DNA of 64,000 nucleotides from an uncultured Bacilli bacterium (GCA_934096295.1 CAKOLL010000003.1:95685-159684), one strand, 5' to 3'. Positions 25,273-33,986 are shown, counted from the first letter of the stretch. Numbers and translations are program-made. The notes: generated from the sequence alone by a model not told the origin.

Positions 25273-25482
25273 TTATTTATTTTTTAACATTTTCTTATTA
25301 TTTTGTTTTTTTGTATACAAGTAAGGAGTTACTTCTTCTATTAATTCTTTTTCAATCATATTATTGATAAATTCATGAGTTTTATTAACACTTCTATCAA
25401 TAATTCTTTTAATATCTTCAAAAGATAATTTTCCCTTTTCTTCCATTCTTTTTAATACAACAAATTCAGTTCTTGCAGACAT
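25273..25482 (-). CDS. Small winged-helix-like protein of unknown function
   Basis: 69 aa. MSARTEFVVLKRMEEKGKLS then FEDIKRIIDRSVNKTHEFINNMIEKELIEEV looks like a helix-turn-helix with a wing (PYLYTKK). The frame extends 4 codons up to a GTG; ATG 25482 with AAAGGTG at good distance is chosen. Lys-rich tail. No exact family recognised. Confidence 0.55.
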   Translation of the reverse strand: MSARTEFVVLKRMEEKGKLSFEDIKRIIDRSVNKTHEFINNMIEKELIEEVTPYLYTKKQNNKKMLKNK

Positions 25483-25581
25483 ATTTAGCCACACCTTTCT
25501 TCATTATTGTGTCAAATATAGAATAGCCTGTAAAGGAAAAAATAAAATTTTATATAAAAAGATGTAAATTAAAGCAATATT

Positions 25582-25763
25582 TTATAATAAATCTTTTAAA
25601 CAAAATAAAGCATATAATGGAATATCTTTAACATTATCATTTAAAGAAAAATTATTAGCACTAATTCTAATTGAAAGGTTTGGTTTATATAATTCATTAT
25701 AAAATTTTAAACTTTTAGCTTGAATATTTTTTCCTGATTTAACTTCAATAGGAATAACATCTA
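25582..25763 (-). pseudogene. C-terminal fragment of a COG1373/DUF4143 ATPase (copy E)
   Basis: Reads LDVIPIEVKSGKNIQAKSLK through LSIRISANNFSLNDN to VKDIPLYALFCLKDLL, stop at 25582. It closely follows the end of ATPase D (IIPIEVKASDEV...IKSVPLYAVFCIK). About 60 codons remain. The break at 25764 is followed by TCAACAATTTGGCGAAAAGC, which looks like the tip of an insertion sequence. Confidence 0.85.
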
Positions 25764-25800
25764 GTCAACAATTTGGCGAAAAGCGGACCCACTTTATGTA
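25764..25800. mobile_element. Possible insertion-sequence end (IS21-like tip)
   Basis: On the minus strand GTGGGTCCGCTTTTCGCC. GTGGGTC plus a T-rich tract resembles the repeated terminal motif of IS21-type elements. It abuts the truncation point of ATPase fragment E. No transposase remains. Confidence 0.3.
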
Positions 25801-25811
25801 TATTTGAAAAC

Positions 25812-25834
25812 AAAAAGACTACATCAGCAGTCTT
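25812..25834 (-). terminator. Terminator of ATPase B
   Basis: AAGACTGC, loop TGAT, GTAGTCTT, then TTTG on the minus strand, just after the stop at 25839. Confidence 0.75.
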
Positions 25835-25838
25835 CAGT

Positions 25839-27116
25839 TTAATTTTTCAATGCTGTTATAGGTACTACATAAACTCCATCAGGTCTAATATATGCAGCAT
25901 TTGTAAGACCACAAATAACACACATTATTTTAGGAGGTTTACCATTGTTTTTAATAATTTCATTTTTAATTTTAATTAAATTATTAGCTCCTTTCTCTAT
26001 ATCTTTAGCACCTAATTTTATTTCAAATGCACACCATTCCCCATCTTCCAATTCTATAATTTGATCTATCTCATTATTTTTATAATCTTGATAATGATAT
26101 GTTTGAGCATTAAAAGAGCTAGCATATATTTTTAAATCCCTAGAAACTAATGATTCAAACAAAAATCCAAATGTATTCAAATCATTTAATAAAGATTGTT
26201 CTGATACATTTAATAATGCACAAGCAATAGATGGATCCACAAAATGTCTTTTCTGAGATTTTTTCACTCTTAAACTAGACCTAATATTGACAGAAAAAGG
26301 TTCATCGTTATCAAATAAATATAATCTATCAAGTGCATCCAAATATGAAACTACACTGTCTATATCTATATCTTCACTATCTACATCTGAAATATCTTTT
26401 TTTAATGACAAATTACTAACAGTAGTACATTCATTTCTAGCAAGAGACTTAAGTAATAACATAACTTTACGTTTATCTCTTTTAATATGATCTAAACGAT
26501 AAAGATCATCTTCAATAATTAAATTAATATACTGTTTAACTAACAACTTTGACTCGGAAGGTGTATAACTTATATTAGCTGGCCAACCACCTCTTACAGT
26601 TAAACCTATAAGTTTAATTAAATCAACTTCTCCGGTATTTACACAAATATCTTTTCCATTACAAATATCAAATAATGAAACTTTACCAGACGAATCCCCT
26701 GACTCATATAATGACATAGTTCTTAAAAACAATTTTCCATATCTCCCCGCTCCACTATGTAAAATTCCATCTTTTTTGGGAGTTGAAGATCCAGTAAGTA
26801 TGTATTGCCCTTTTAAACCAGTTTTATCAACATCATATCTAATTTCATCCCATAAATTAGTTGCTTCTTGCCACTCATCTATTAATCTAGGTTTTTCTCC
26901 AGCTAATATTAAAGAAGGTTTTATTTTTGCTAACTCAACATCATTAGAAGTCTCACCAGTTTTTGTACGAAGTAAAACCTCACTTTTACAGTGATGCCTT
27001 CCTACCCATGTTTTACCACAATATTTAGGTCCTTCAATTGAAACCGCTCCAAACAGTTTCAAATACTTAGATACTTGGGAATCAATAATTCTTTTAATAT
27101 ATTCTTTGTTTTCCAT
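25839..27116 (-). CDS. COG1373-type AAA ATPase with DUF4143 domain (copy B, intact)
   Basis: 425 aa. N-terminal AAA_14 domain with Walker A IEGPKYCGKTW, the following RLIDEWQEATNLWDEIR (Walker B region) and GQYILTGSSTP (sensor). The C-terminal DUF4143 half has a nuclease-like fold pattern (EIDQIIELEDGEWCAFEIKLG, D...E-x-K). Family members occur in many diverging copies per genome; no defined function. ATG 27116 chosen behind GTGAG; the frame is open for 17 further codons. Strong promoter and four 23-bp repeats upstream. Confidence 0.88.
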   Translation of the reverse strand: MENKEYIKRIIDSQVSKYLKLFGAVSIEGPKYCGKTWVGRHHCKSEVLLRTKTGETSNDVELAKIKPSLILAGEKPRLIDEWQEATNLWDEIRYDVDKTGLKGQYILTGSSTPKKDGILHSGAGRYGKLFLRTMSLYESGDSSGKVSLFDICNGKDICVNTGEVDLIKLIGLTVRGGWPANISYTPSESKLLVKQYINLIIEDDLYRLDHIKRDKRKVMLLLKSLARNECTTVSNLSLKKDISDVDSEDIDIDSVVSYLDALDRLYLFDNDEPFSVNIRSSLRVKKSQKRHFVDPSIACALLNVSEQSLLNDLNTFGFLFESLVSRDLKIYASSFNAQTYHYQDYKNNEIDQIIELEDGEWCAFEIKLGAKDIEKGANNLIKIKNEIIKNNGKPPKIMCVICGLTNAAYIRPDGVYVVPITALKN

Positions 27117-27138
27117 AATAAAACTCACTTTCATTTTA

Positions 27139-27167
27139 ATTTTACAATAAATGAATTCAAATGTCAA
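27139..27167 (-). promoter_or_regulatory. Promoter of ATPase B
   Basis: Minus strand TTGACA (27162-27167), 17 bp, TAAAAT (27139-27144). Confidence 0.8.
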
Positions 27168-27190
27168 TTACATTACTATATATTTCAAGT

Positions 27191-27282
27191 TTTCATTCCT
27201 ATATTTTTTCTATTTTTATTCCTATATTTTTTATAATTTCATTCGGTCGTTTTCTGGTATTTCATTCGGTCACTTTTTTATT
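27191..27282. repeat. Four 23-bp tandem units upstream of ATPase B promoter
   Basis: Units start at 27191, 27214, 27237 and 27260. Units 1-2 share ATTCCTATATTTTTT, units 3-4 share TTTCATTCGGTC; all four have ATTC at the same phase. The array begins 24 bp upstream of the -35 box. Confidence 0.8.
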
Positions 27283-27286
27283 GCCA

Positions 27287-27314
27287 AATTAAAAGCACTT
27301 AACGTGCCTTTAAT
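27287..27314 (-). terminator. Hairpin after the 61-aa gene
   Basis: AATTAAAGGCAC, loop GTTAA, GTGCTTTTAATT on the minus strand, overlapping the stop at 27310. The U-rich part lies within the stem. Confidence 0.55.
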
Positions 27315-27495
27315 TATCAATAGTTTTCCATTCAGTATTTCCACACTTAGTACAAATTCTTGGAGCTAAAACCTTTTTTCCTTTAGGTAATTTCATACCT
27401 GTATCAATTTTACTACATAATAGACCAGATTCAGGATCAATATAAGCTACCCCGAATTTAGCATCTTCACAACAATTACATTCTTTATCTTTCAT
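27310..27495 (-). CDS. Small cysteine-rich protein, putative zinc ribbon (61 aa)
   Basis: Not recognised as a named family. Two cysteine groups, ECNCC near the N-terminus and RICTKCGN near the C-terminus, could bind one metal ion; a Cys in GLLCSK lies between. ATG 27495 behind GGAGGA. Stands alone between ATPases B and C, with its own hairpin. Confidence 0.6.
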   Translation of the reverse strand: MKDKECNCCEDAKFGVAYIDPESGLLCSKIDTGMKLPKGKKVLAPRICTKCGNTEWKTIDN

Positions 27496-27550
27496 ATATA
27501 AATATCCTCCATCTATATTATGAGAATGTTTTATTATTTTATACTAAAGA

Positions 27551-28744
27551 TTAACTTTCAAGTAAAAAATCTACTATATTTTTTACTTCAATACCTTCAA
27601 TGATTTTATTATAAGCCATATCCATAGTTAAAATAACTTTTTTATAATTATCATTTATAGCAAGTAAAGATTTCTTTTCTCTATTTTCAACATCTTCACT
27701 TAATAAACTACGTGTTACTTGATAATATATTCTTTCATTCGGACTAACCGCCACAAAATCAATTTCTAAATCATTATATTTTCCAACATAAACTTCATAT
27801 CCTCTACGTAAAAGTTCCATATAAACTACATTTTCATAACTGCTTCCTGTATCATAAGATGAAAATCCAGCTAATACATTTTTTAACCCATTATCCACAA
27901 AATAATACTTTCCTTGTGTTTTAAGAAGTTGTTTACCTTTTAATTCATACCTTGGTACTCTATAGATAAAATAGGCATTTTCTATCATTTTTAAATACTT
28001 ATCAACAGTCTCATTATCTATGTTACTGCCATTTTTCTTCATAAAATCAGAAATAAAACTTGGGTTTATTAATGTACCAATAACTGTGGACATATATCTT
28101 AGTAGGTTATCTAAAAATACAACATCTTTAATTTTATTTCTTGCAATTATGTCTTTTTTTAAAACAACATCTTTAATATCAGACAAATAATTAATTTTTA
28201 ATCTTTCATTATCATTCATATTTATAAGCATTGGCATCCCCCCAAATTTTAAATAATCATTAAATAATTGATATTTATCTTGACTGTTAGAATTAATTTG
28301 GAGATACTCAGAAAAAGAAAATGGATACATGCTAATCGTATAAACTCTACCCGCAAGTAAAGTTGTAAGCTCACTAGATAATAAATAAGCATTAGAACCC
28401 GTAATATAAATATCACAATCAATATCCACTAATAAAGAATTAACAGCTTTTTCCCAATCTTCAACATTTTGAACTTCATCTAACAATAAATAAATTCTTG
28501 TATTATGATATTTACTTTTAATATAATTATATAAATCTTTATAATTCTTAATTTCATACCATTCAGCACTTTCAAAACTCATATATAATATATCTGATTC
28601 TTTAATACCATTTTCTAATAAATAATCTTTATATTGTAACAAAAGAGTACTTTTTCCACATCTTCTTACACCTGTAATAACTTTAATTAAATTTATATCT
28701 TTTACTTCAATTAATTGATTTAAATAATTATTTCGTTTTAACAT
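27551..28744 (-). CDS. COG1373-type AAA ATPase with DUF4143 domain (copy C)
   Basis: 397 aa. Walker A ITGVRRCGKSTLLLQ, Walker B IYLLLDEVQNV, sensor YITGSNAYLL, and SFSEYLQ of the AAA_14 type. C-terminal DUF4143 with YFVDNGL and the nuclease-like LEIDFVAVSPNERIYYQVT. Only distantly similar to copy B, closer in style to copy D. ATG 28744 has AGGTG six nt upstream; a GTG three codons earlier is less likely. A perfect TTGACA/TATAAT promoter and a 24-bp inverted repeat lie just upstream. Confidence 0.88.
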   Translation of the reverse strand: MLKRNNYLNQLIEVKDINLIKVITGVRRCGKSTLLLQYKDYLLENGIKESDILYMSFESAEWYEIKNYKDLYNYIKSKYHNTRIYLLLDEVQNVEDWEKAVNSLLVDIDCDIYITGSNAYLLSSELTTLLAGRVYTISMYPFSFSEYLQINSNSQDKYQLFNDYLKFGGMPMLINMNDNERLKINYLSDIKDVVLKKDIIARNKIKDVVFLDNLLRYMSTVIGTLINPSFISDFMKKNGSNIDNETVDKYLKMIENAYFIYRVPRYELKGKQLLKTQGKYYFVDNGLKNVLAGFSSYDTGSSYENVVYMELLRRGYEVYVGKYNDLEIDFVAVSPNERIYYQVTRSLLSEDVENREKKSLLAINDNYKKVILTMDMAYNKIIEGIEVKNIVDFLLES

Positions 28745-28761
28745 ATTTATCACCTATAAAT

Positions 28762-28790
28762 ATTATACATTACATTTTTATTATTGTCAA
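28762..28790 (-). promoter_or_regulatory. Consensus promoter of ATPase C
   Basis: Minus strand TTGACA (28785-28790), exactly 17 bp, TATAAT (28762-28767): both boxes match the sigma-A consensus fully. Confidence 0.88.
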
Positions 28791-28853
28791 GTTTTGCGAT
28801 TGTAACCGCAAAATTTTTATTTTTCTTATATTTTGCGGTTACAATCGCAAAAC
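28791..28853. repeat. Perfect 24-bp inverted repeat abutting the ATPase C promoter
   Basis: Arms 28791-28814 and 28830-28853 are exact reverse complements (outer GTTTTGCG, inner CCGCAAAAT), with a 15-bp gap. Each arm is itself a near-palindrome (TTTTGCG, 8 bp, CGCAAAA), so the two also read as direct repeats at a 39-bp period. The array touches the -35 hexamer. Confidence 0.9.
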
Positions 28854-28869
28854 TTTCTTATATTACATC

Positions 28870-28900
28870 AAAAAAACAACTAATCAATTGATTAGCTGTT
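28870..28900 (-). terminator. Terminator of the alpha/ribosomal operon
   Basis: AACAGCTAATC, loop AATT, GATTAGTTGTT (one G-U), then TTTTT on the minus strand, right after rplQ. Confidence 0.9.
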
Positions 28901-28907
28901 TCATTAA

Positions 28908-29249
28908 TTAAACTAATTCTAATCTAACTTCTAGAGCATCGTCACCACGACGTTCTTTAAGTTTAATTATTCTAGTATATCCACCATTTCTAGTTTCATA
29001 AGTTTTAGCTAGTTCATTAAATACTTTAGATGTAACTTCTTTATCATTATGTAAGAAAGCAAGTGCTTTTCTACGAGCAACAAGTGAACCATCTTTACCA
29101 TAAGTAATCATTTTATCAACAAATTTTCTTACTTCTTTAGCTCTAGCTTCAGTAGTAACAACAAATCCATTCATGATAACATCTTTAGTAAGTCCAGCTA
29201 AAATACTTCTTCTAATTCTAGTTTCTCTTCCTAATTTTCTATATTTCAT
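28908..29249 (-). CDS. rplQ: Ribosomal protein bL17
   Basis: 113 aa. MKYRKLGRETRIRRSILAGL-type start, TTEARAKEVRKFVDKMIT and the NGGYTRIIKLKERRGDDALEV block are diagnostic. Bacterial short form without extension. Last gene of the block, followed at once by a strong terminator. Confidence 0.98.
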   Translation of the reverse strand: MKYRKLGRETRIRRSILAGLTKDVIMNGFVVTTEARAKEVRKFVDKMITYGKDGSLVARRKALAFLHNDKEVTSKVFNELAKTYETRNGGYTRIIKLKERRGDDALEVRLELV

Positions 29250-29252
29250 ATT

Positions 29253-30197
29253 CTACTCCTTAAATGTAAGTCCTAATTCAGCAACTTTATCAAGAACTTC
29301 TTTTAATGATTTCTTTCCTAAGTTTCTAATCTTAGTAACTTCTACTTCTTTTTTGTTAACTAAATCTTGAACGGTATGAATACCAGCTCTTTTTAAACAA
29401 TTATAAGCTCTAACTGAAAATTCTACTTCTTCAATTGGAGTTTCTAATGTTTTAGTCATTGTATCAATTTTCTTTTCTTGCATTATATTAGCAATATTAC
29501 TAATTGAATTTAAATCTGAGATTATTGAGAAATGTTCAATTAATATCTTAGCACCAAGAGCCATAGCTTCTTCTGGAGTCATAGATCCATTAGTAGTTAC
29601 TTCCATAACTAATTTATCATAAGATTCATCTTGACCAACACGAGTAGCCATAACTTCATATTTAACCACTTCAATTGGTGAATAATTTGAATCAATTGCT
29701 ATAACACCTGCAACATTTTGTTCTAAATTTGCTTTATTTTGAGCAGCTGGTGTAAATCCACGACCATTATAAACAGTCATTTCAATATTAATTTTTCCTC
29801 CAGCAACTAAGTTACAAATAACAAAATCAGGATTCATAATTTCAATATCAGCATCTTTTTCAATATCTGAAGCAAGTACTGGACCTTCAACTGATTTTGT
29901 AAGTCTAATAACCTTTGGTCCATTAGAATGATTTTTAACAACTAAGTTTTTAATATTTAAAACAATAGTAGTAACATCTTCTACAACACCTTCAATTTTT
30001 TGGAATTCATGAAGCACACCATCAATTCTAATTGATGTAACAGCACTTCCTGGTAGGCTTGATAAAAGTACTCTTCTCATAGCATTACCAATAGTTGTTC
30101 CAAATCCTCTTTCTAAAGGTTCAATTTCAAATTTAGCATAATGATTATTTTCTTGATATTCAATAATTTTATAGTCTGGTTTTTCAAATTTTATCAT
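29253..30197 (-). CDS. rpoA: RNA polymerase alpha subunit
   Basis: 314 aa. N-terminal dimerisation domain (KFEIEPLERGFGTTIGNAMRRVLLSSLPG) and C-terminal domain with two helix-hairpin-helix motifs (LKRAGIHTVQDLV, KIRNLGKKSLKEVLDKVAELGL) that contact UP elements and activators. Sits in its usual place between rpsK and rplQ. Confidence 0.98.
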   Translation of the reverse strand: MIKFEKPDYKIIEYQENNHYAKFEIEPLERGFGTTIGNAMRRVLLSSLPGSAVTSIRIDGVLHEFQKIEGVVEDVTTIVLNIKNLVVKNHSNGPKVIRLTKSVEGPVLASDIEKDADIEIMNPDFVICNLVAGGKINIEMTVYNGRGFTPAAQNKANLEQNVAGVIAIDSNYSPIEVVKYEVMATRVGQDESYDKLVMEVTTNGSMTPEEAMALGAKILIEHFSIISDLNSISNIANIMQEKKIDTMTKTLETPIEEVEFSVRAYNCLKRAGIHTVQDLVNKKEVEVTKIRNLGKKSLKEVLDKVAELGLTFKE

Positions 30198-30218
30198 AGT
30201 ACACGTTCCTTCCCTTTA

Positions 30219-30602
30219 CTAGTTCCTTGGTCTTTTTGGTGGACGACATCCGTTATGAGGAATTGGTGTTTCATCTGTAATACTTGTAATTTCAAGTCCT
30301 GCAGTTTGAAGTGATCTAATTGCATTTTCTCTTCCTGGTCCTAGACCTTTAACAAATACATCAACTTTTTTAACTCCAGCTTCAACAGCAGCAGCTGCAG
30401 CAGCTTCACTAGTTAAACCAGCAGCAAATGGAGTTTTCTTTTTACTTCCTTTATAACCAATTCTACCAGCTGATGACCAACTAATAGCGTTACCTTCTTT
30501 ATCACTTATAGTAACAATTGTATTATTATAAGTTGAATGAATGTGAGCAACAGCTTCAGGAATATTCTTCTTTACTTTTCTTTTTCTTCTATTATATGCC
30601 AT
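30219..30602 (-). CDS. rpsK: Ribosomal protein uS11
   Basis: 127 aa. AHIHSTYNNTIVTISD, the WSSAGRIGYKGSKKKTPFAA core and the C-terminal ITDETPIPHNGCRPPKRPR are characteristic. Forms the platform of the small subunit. Confidence 0.98.
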   Translation of the reverse strand: MAYNRRKRKVKKNIPEAVAHIHSTYNNTIVTISDKEGNAISWSSAGRIGYKGSKKKTPFAAGLTSEAAAAAAVEAGVKKVDVFVKGLGPGRENAIRSLQTAGLEITSITDETPIPHNGCRPPKRPRN

Positions 30603-30613
30603 ATATTAACACC

Positions 30614-30988
30614 CTACTTTCCGACCTTTTTCTTATTAGCTACAACTTTTCCTCTACCTTTACGAGTCTTAGCATTTCTACTAGTTTTTTGTCCTCTTAC
30701 AGGTAATCCTTTTTTGTGTCTAATACCTTCATAGCAATTTATTTCCATTTTGTTTTTAATACTCATTTGAACGTCACGTCTAAGATCACCTTCAACAGTA
30801 TAATTATCAATTTCTTTACGAAGTTTTGCAATTTCTTCTTCAGTTAAATCTTTAATTTTCTTAGCTGGATCAACTTCTACGTTTTCACAAATAGTTTTTG
30901 CTAAATTTCTACCAATACCATAAATTGCAGTAAGTCCTATACAAGTATGTTTTTCTCCTGGTAATTCAATATTTTTAATTCTTGCCAT
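30614..30988 (-). CDS. rpsM: Ribosomal protein uS13
   Basis: 124 aa. ARIKNIELPGEKHTCIGLTAIYGIGRNLA, then GIRHKKGLPVRGQKTSRNARTRKG-like end with a Lys-rich tail. Head protein contacting the P-site tRNA. Confidence 0.98.
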   Translation of the reverse strand: MARIKNIELPGEKHTCIGLTAIYGIGRNLAKTICENVEVDPAKKIKDLTEEEIAKLRKEIDNYTVEGDLRRDVQMSIKNKMEINCYEGIRHKKGLPVRGQKTSRNAKTRKGRGKVVANKKKVGK

Positions 30989-31000
30989 TTATTATCCTCC

Positions 31001-31114
31001 TTAACCTTGTACTTGTTTATGTTTAGGGTTTTCACAAATAACCCTAACTTTTCCTTTTCTTCTTATGATTTTACATTTTTTGCAAATCTTTTTAACTGAT
31101 GGTCTAACTTTCAT
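31001..31114 (-). CDS. rpmJ: Ribosomal protein bL36
   Basis: 37 aa, short but clear: MKVRPSVKKICKKCKIIRRK then VRVICENPKHKQVQG. The C-x2-C...C...H set of the zinc-binding form is intact. Lies between infA and rpsM, its normal place. Confidence 0.96.
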   Translation of the reverse strand: MKVRPSVKKICKKCKIIRRKGKVRVICENPKHKQVQG

Positions 31115-31125
31115 AATTTCACTCC

Positions 31126-31344
31126 TTATCTATTATTCCATTTTATAATCCCACGTGTTAAATCGTATGGTGAAAGTTCCACTGTAACTTTATCACCTGG
31201 TAAGATACGAATCATATTCATACGCATTTTACCAGAAACGTAGGCCTTTACAGTGTGTCCATTACTTAGTTCAACAAGGTAATCACTACCCTTTAATACT
31301 TCAGTAACTTTTCCTTCTACTTCAATTTTATCTTTTTTTCCCAT
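31126..31344 (-). CDS. infA: Translation initiation factor IF-1
   Basis: 72 aa OB-fold protein. KKDKIEVEGKVTEVLKGSDY, VKAYVSGKMRMNMIRILPGDKVTVELSPYDLTRG are standard IF-1 blocks. It blocks the A site during initiation. Starts 3 nt after map. Confidence 0.98.
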   Translation of the reverse strand: MGKKDKIEVEGKVTEVLKGSDYLVELSNGHTVKAYVSGKMRMNMIRILPGDKVTVELSPYDLTRGIIKWNNR

Positions 31345-31347
31345 ATT

Positions 31348-32091
31348 TTAATCTCCTGTTAATATTTCATATCCATCTTTTGTAACTAGAACTGTATTTT
31401 CATAGTGACAAGATGGTTTACCATCCATTGTTACAACGGTCCAATCATCATCTAATAATGCTACTTCTTTACTACCTAAATTAAGCATTGGTTCTATTGC
31501 TATAACCATACCTGCTTTAAGTCTTGTTCGATTATTATCATTAAAATTTGGTACATCCGGTTCTTCATGCATTTCAAGTCCAATACCATGACCACACAAT
31601 TCTTCAACCACTGATAAACCATGAGCATGAGCATATTCTTCAATTGCACAACTTATATCCATTACTCTTGCACCTTCTTTAACCTTTTTAAGTCCAGCAT
31701 AGAAAGCACCTTTTGTATCATTAACCAAATTTCTAACCTCATCACTTACATTACCAATAATATAAGTTCTTGTAGCATCTGCATGATAACCTTTATAACT
31801 TAAAACTAAATCTATTGAAACTATGTCACCATTCTTGATTTTACGTCCTCCAGGTATACCATGAACTACTTCATCATTAATTGATATACAAGCAGTTGCT
31901 GGATATCCTTCATAACCTAAACAAGATGGAACACATCCAATACTTATAATATAATCATGAATTAATGTATCTAATCTTTTTGTAGTAACACCTGTTTCTA
32001 TATATTTTTCAATATATTTAAACGTATCACTCAAGTACTTACCGGCACTCCTCATTAATTCTATTTCTCTATCACTTTTAATACTAATCAT
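31348..32091 (-). CDS. map: Methionine aminopeptidase, type I
   Basis: 247 aa. Removes initiator methionine from nascent proteins. Metal ligands are visible in SIDLVLSYKGYHADATRT (two Asp), ELCGHGIGLEMHEEP (His) and IEPMLNLGS plus YENTVLVT (Glu). ATG 32091 (MISIKSDREIELM) behind GGAAG is preferred to the longer frame; it overlaps the adk stop by 8 nt. Confidence 0.97.
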   Translation of the reverse strand: MISIKSDREIELMRSAGKYLSDTFKYIEKYIETGVTTKRLDTLIHDYIISIGCVPSCLGYEGYPATACISINDEVVHGIPGGRKIKNGDIVSIDLVLSYKGYHADATRTYIIGNVSDEVRNLVNDTKGAFYAGLKKVKEGARVMDISCAIEEYAHAHGLSVVEELCGHGIGLEMHEEPDVPNFNDNNRTRLKAGMVIAIEPMLNLGSKEVALLDDDWTVVTMDGKPSCHYENTVLVTKDGYEILTGD

Positions 32092-32719
32092 TACAAACTT
32101 CCACAATATCTTTAAAGATATCTTCTACATTTCTATTAACATTTATTTTATGAAGTTTATTTTTTTCTTCATAATATTCCATCAAAGGTTTTGTATTATC
32201 TAAAAATGATTTATATCTTACTTTAAAAGAATCAACATTATCATCATTTCTTTTAACTAATTTTTTTCCACATCCATCACAAATACCTTCAACTTTTGGT
32301 TTTAAACTATCTACATTTAGATTATATGACTTTCCACAACTACATGTAAGTCTTCCAAGAATTCTATCAATTGCTTCTTCTTCACTTAAATCTAAATATA
32401 TTACTTCATAATCTTTATCTAACATATTATCTAAAGATTTAGCTTGATTAAGAGTTCGAGGAAAACCATCTAATATAAATGGTTTTCCATCTATCTTAGC
32501 AAGTTTATCATTAATTAAATTAATAATTATATCATCACTAACTAATTCTCCACGATCAATAATATTTTTAACTTGTAACCCAAATTCTGTACCTGAAGAA
32601 ACTACTTCTCTTAGCATATCACCAGTTGATAAGTGATTATAATCAAAATTTTCTTTTAACATTGTACTTTGAGTTCCTTTACCCGCTGCGGGAGGAGCTA
32701 TAAATATTATATTTTTCAT
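32084..32719 (-). CDS. adk: Adenylate kinase (zinc-LID type)
   Basis: 211 aa. Walker A APPAAGKGTQS, NMP-binding STGDMLRE, and FILDGFPRTLNQA. The LID carries four Cys (CSCGKSY...GICDGCGKKL), the zinc-binding Gram-positive form. Note APPAAGKGTQ in place of the common GxPGAGKGTQ. Catalyses ATP + AMP to 2 ADP. Confidence 0.97.
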   Translation of the reverse strand: MKNIIFIAPPAAGKGTQSTMLKENFDYNHLSTGDMLREVVSSGTEFGLQVKNIIDRGELVSDDIIINLINDKLAKIDGKPFILDGFPRTLNQAKSLDNMLDKDYEVIYLDLSEEEAIDRILGRLTCSCGKSYNLNVDSLKPKVEGICDGCGKKLVKRNDDNVDSFKVRYKSFLDNTKPLMEYYEEKNKLHKINVNRNVEDIFKDIVEVCND

Positions 32720-32720
32720 A

Positions 32721-33986
32721 TTATCTTAATCTCTTTCTTTTAGCAGTATAACTTCTACTTACTAAACTACTTTCCATTTGTTTATATGTTTCAATTGCAA
32801 CACCTACAACGATTAACATTCCTGTTCCTCCGATTGTAACTTGACTTGATAAGCCAAATATTAATGAGAAGATAATTGGAATAGCTGCAAGTATTACAAG
32901 GAATATACTACCTACTAATGTAAGCTTACCCATTGAATTACTAATATATTTACTAGTATCTTCACCAGGTCTTATTCCAGGGATATAACCCCCACGTTCA
33001 TTTAAGTTCTTACTCATTTCATCTGGATTCATAACCATAAATGTATAGAAATATCCAAAGAATAATATTAATATTATATATAATATAAATCCTGTTGGAC
33101 TATTATAAACTATATATTTATTTACAAAATCTATTGCATTTTGATTCTTAGTTAACGCAACAATTGTTGCTGGTATAGTTGTAAGAATTGATGCAAATAT
33201 TACAGGCATAACACCAGCTGAATTTAACTTAATTGGTAAGAAACTATTTTGGGCTCCATATGCACTTGTTGATTTATTAGCATATTGAATAGGTATTCTT
33301 CGCTCTGCTAGTTGTATCCATATAATACCTACAATAATTAAGATATATACAAGGATAAATAAACTAAAGAAGAAAATACCTAATGCTGGTTCATATGTTC
33401 CACTTGTTATAAATCCATAATAAGCACCAGTAAATATACTTGGCATACTAAGGATAATACCTGCCATAATTAACATTGATTGTCCATTACCAATACCTTT
33501 ATTAGTAATTTGGTCACCCATCCATAAACAGAATGCTGTACCAGCAGTCATAACTAAAGCAGTTTTAAGTTGAACAAATACACTAGCACTCCCCATATAA
33601 GCAATACATAATACATAAGCTTGGAAGAAACCAATAATAATACCCATATAACGGTTAATCTTATTAATTTTTTGTCTTCCAGTATACCCTTGGTCTTTTA
33701 AATCTTTAAAATATGGAACAATATCCATTTGCAATAATTGGGTAATGATTGATGCTGTAATATAAGGAGAAACTCCTAAAGCAAATATGGAAAAACTTCT
33801 AAGTCCACCACCACTCATAATATTAAAGATTTCTAAGAAACCTAAGTCTTGATAAATTTGTGTTGCCCAAGGAATTGTAACTGAAGACCCTAGAGCAAAC
33901 AAACCTAAACAAAATAATGTAATATATATCCTTTTTCTTAAATCCTTATTAGCTTTATTAAAAATTTGTGAAAAGCCTCGGAACAT
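32721..33986 (-). CDS. secY: Protein translocase subunit SecY
   Basis: 421 aa, ten membrane helices. LGVSPYITASIITQLLQ (plug and helix 2b region), GGYIPGIRPGEDTSKYI and the C-terminal MESSLVSRSYTAKRKR are hallmark blocks. Main channel of Sec export. One base separates it from adk and it abuts rplO. Confidence 0.98.
   Translation of the reverse strand: MFRGFSQIFNKANKDLRKRIYITLFCLGLFALGSSVTIPWATQIYQDLGFLEIFNIMSGGGLRSFSIFALGVSPYITASIITQLLQMDIVPYFKDLKDQGYTGRQKINKINRYMGIIIGFFQAYVLCIAYMGSASVFVQLKTALVMTAGTAFCLWMGDQITNKGIGNGQSMLIMAGIILSMPSIFTGAYYGFITSGTYEPALGIFFFSLFILVYILIIVGIIWIQLAERRIPIQYANKSTSAYGAQNSFLPIKLNSAGVMPVIFASILTTIPATIVALTKNQNAIDFVNKYIVYNSPTGFILYIILILFFGYFYTFMVMNPDEMSKNLNERGGYIPGIRPGEDTSKYISNSMGKLTLVGSIFLVILAAIPIIFSLIFGLSSQVTIGGTGMLIVVGVAIETYKQMESSLVSRSYTAKRKRLR

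Noticed and set aside
25839..28744. ATPases B and C as a defence operon with the 61-aa protein
   Set aside because: Each gene has its own promoter or hairpin and the ATPases are dispersed singly through the window, so an operon is not supported.
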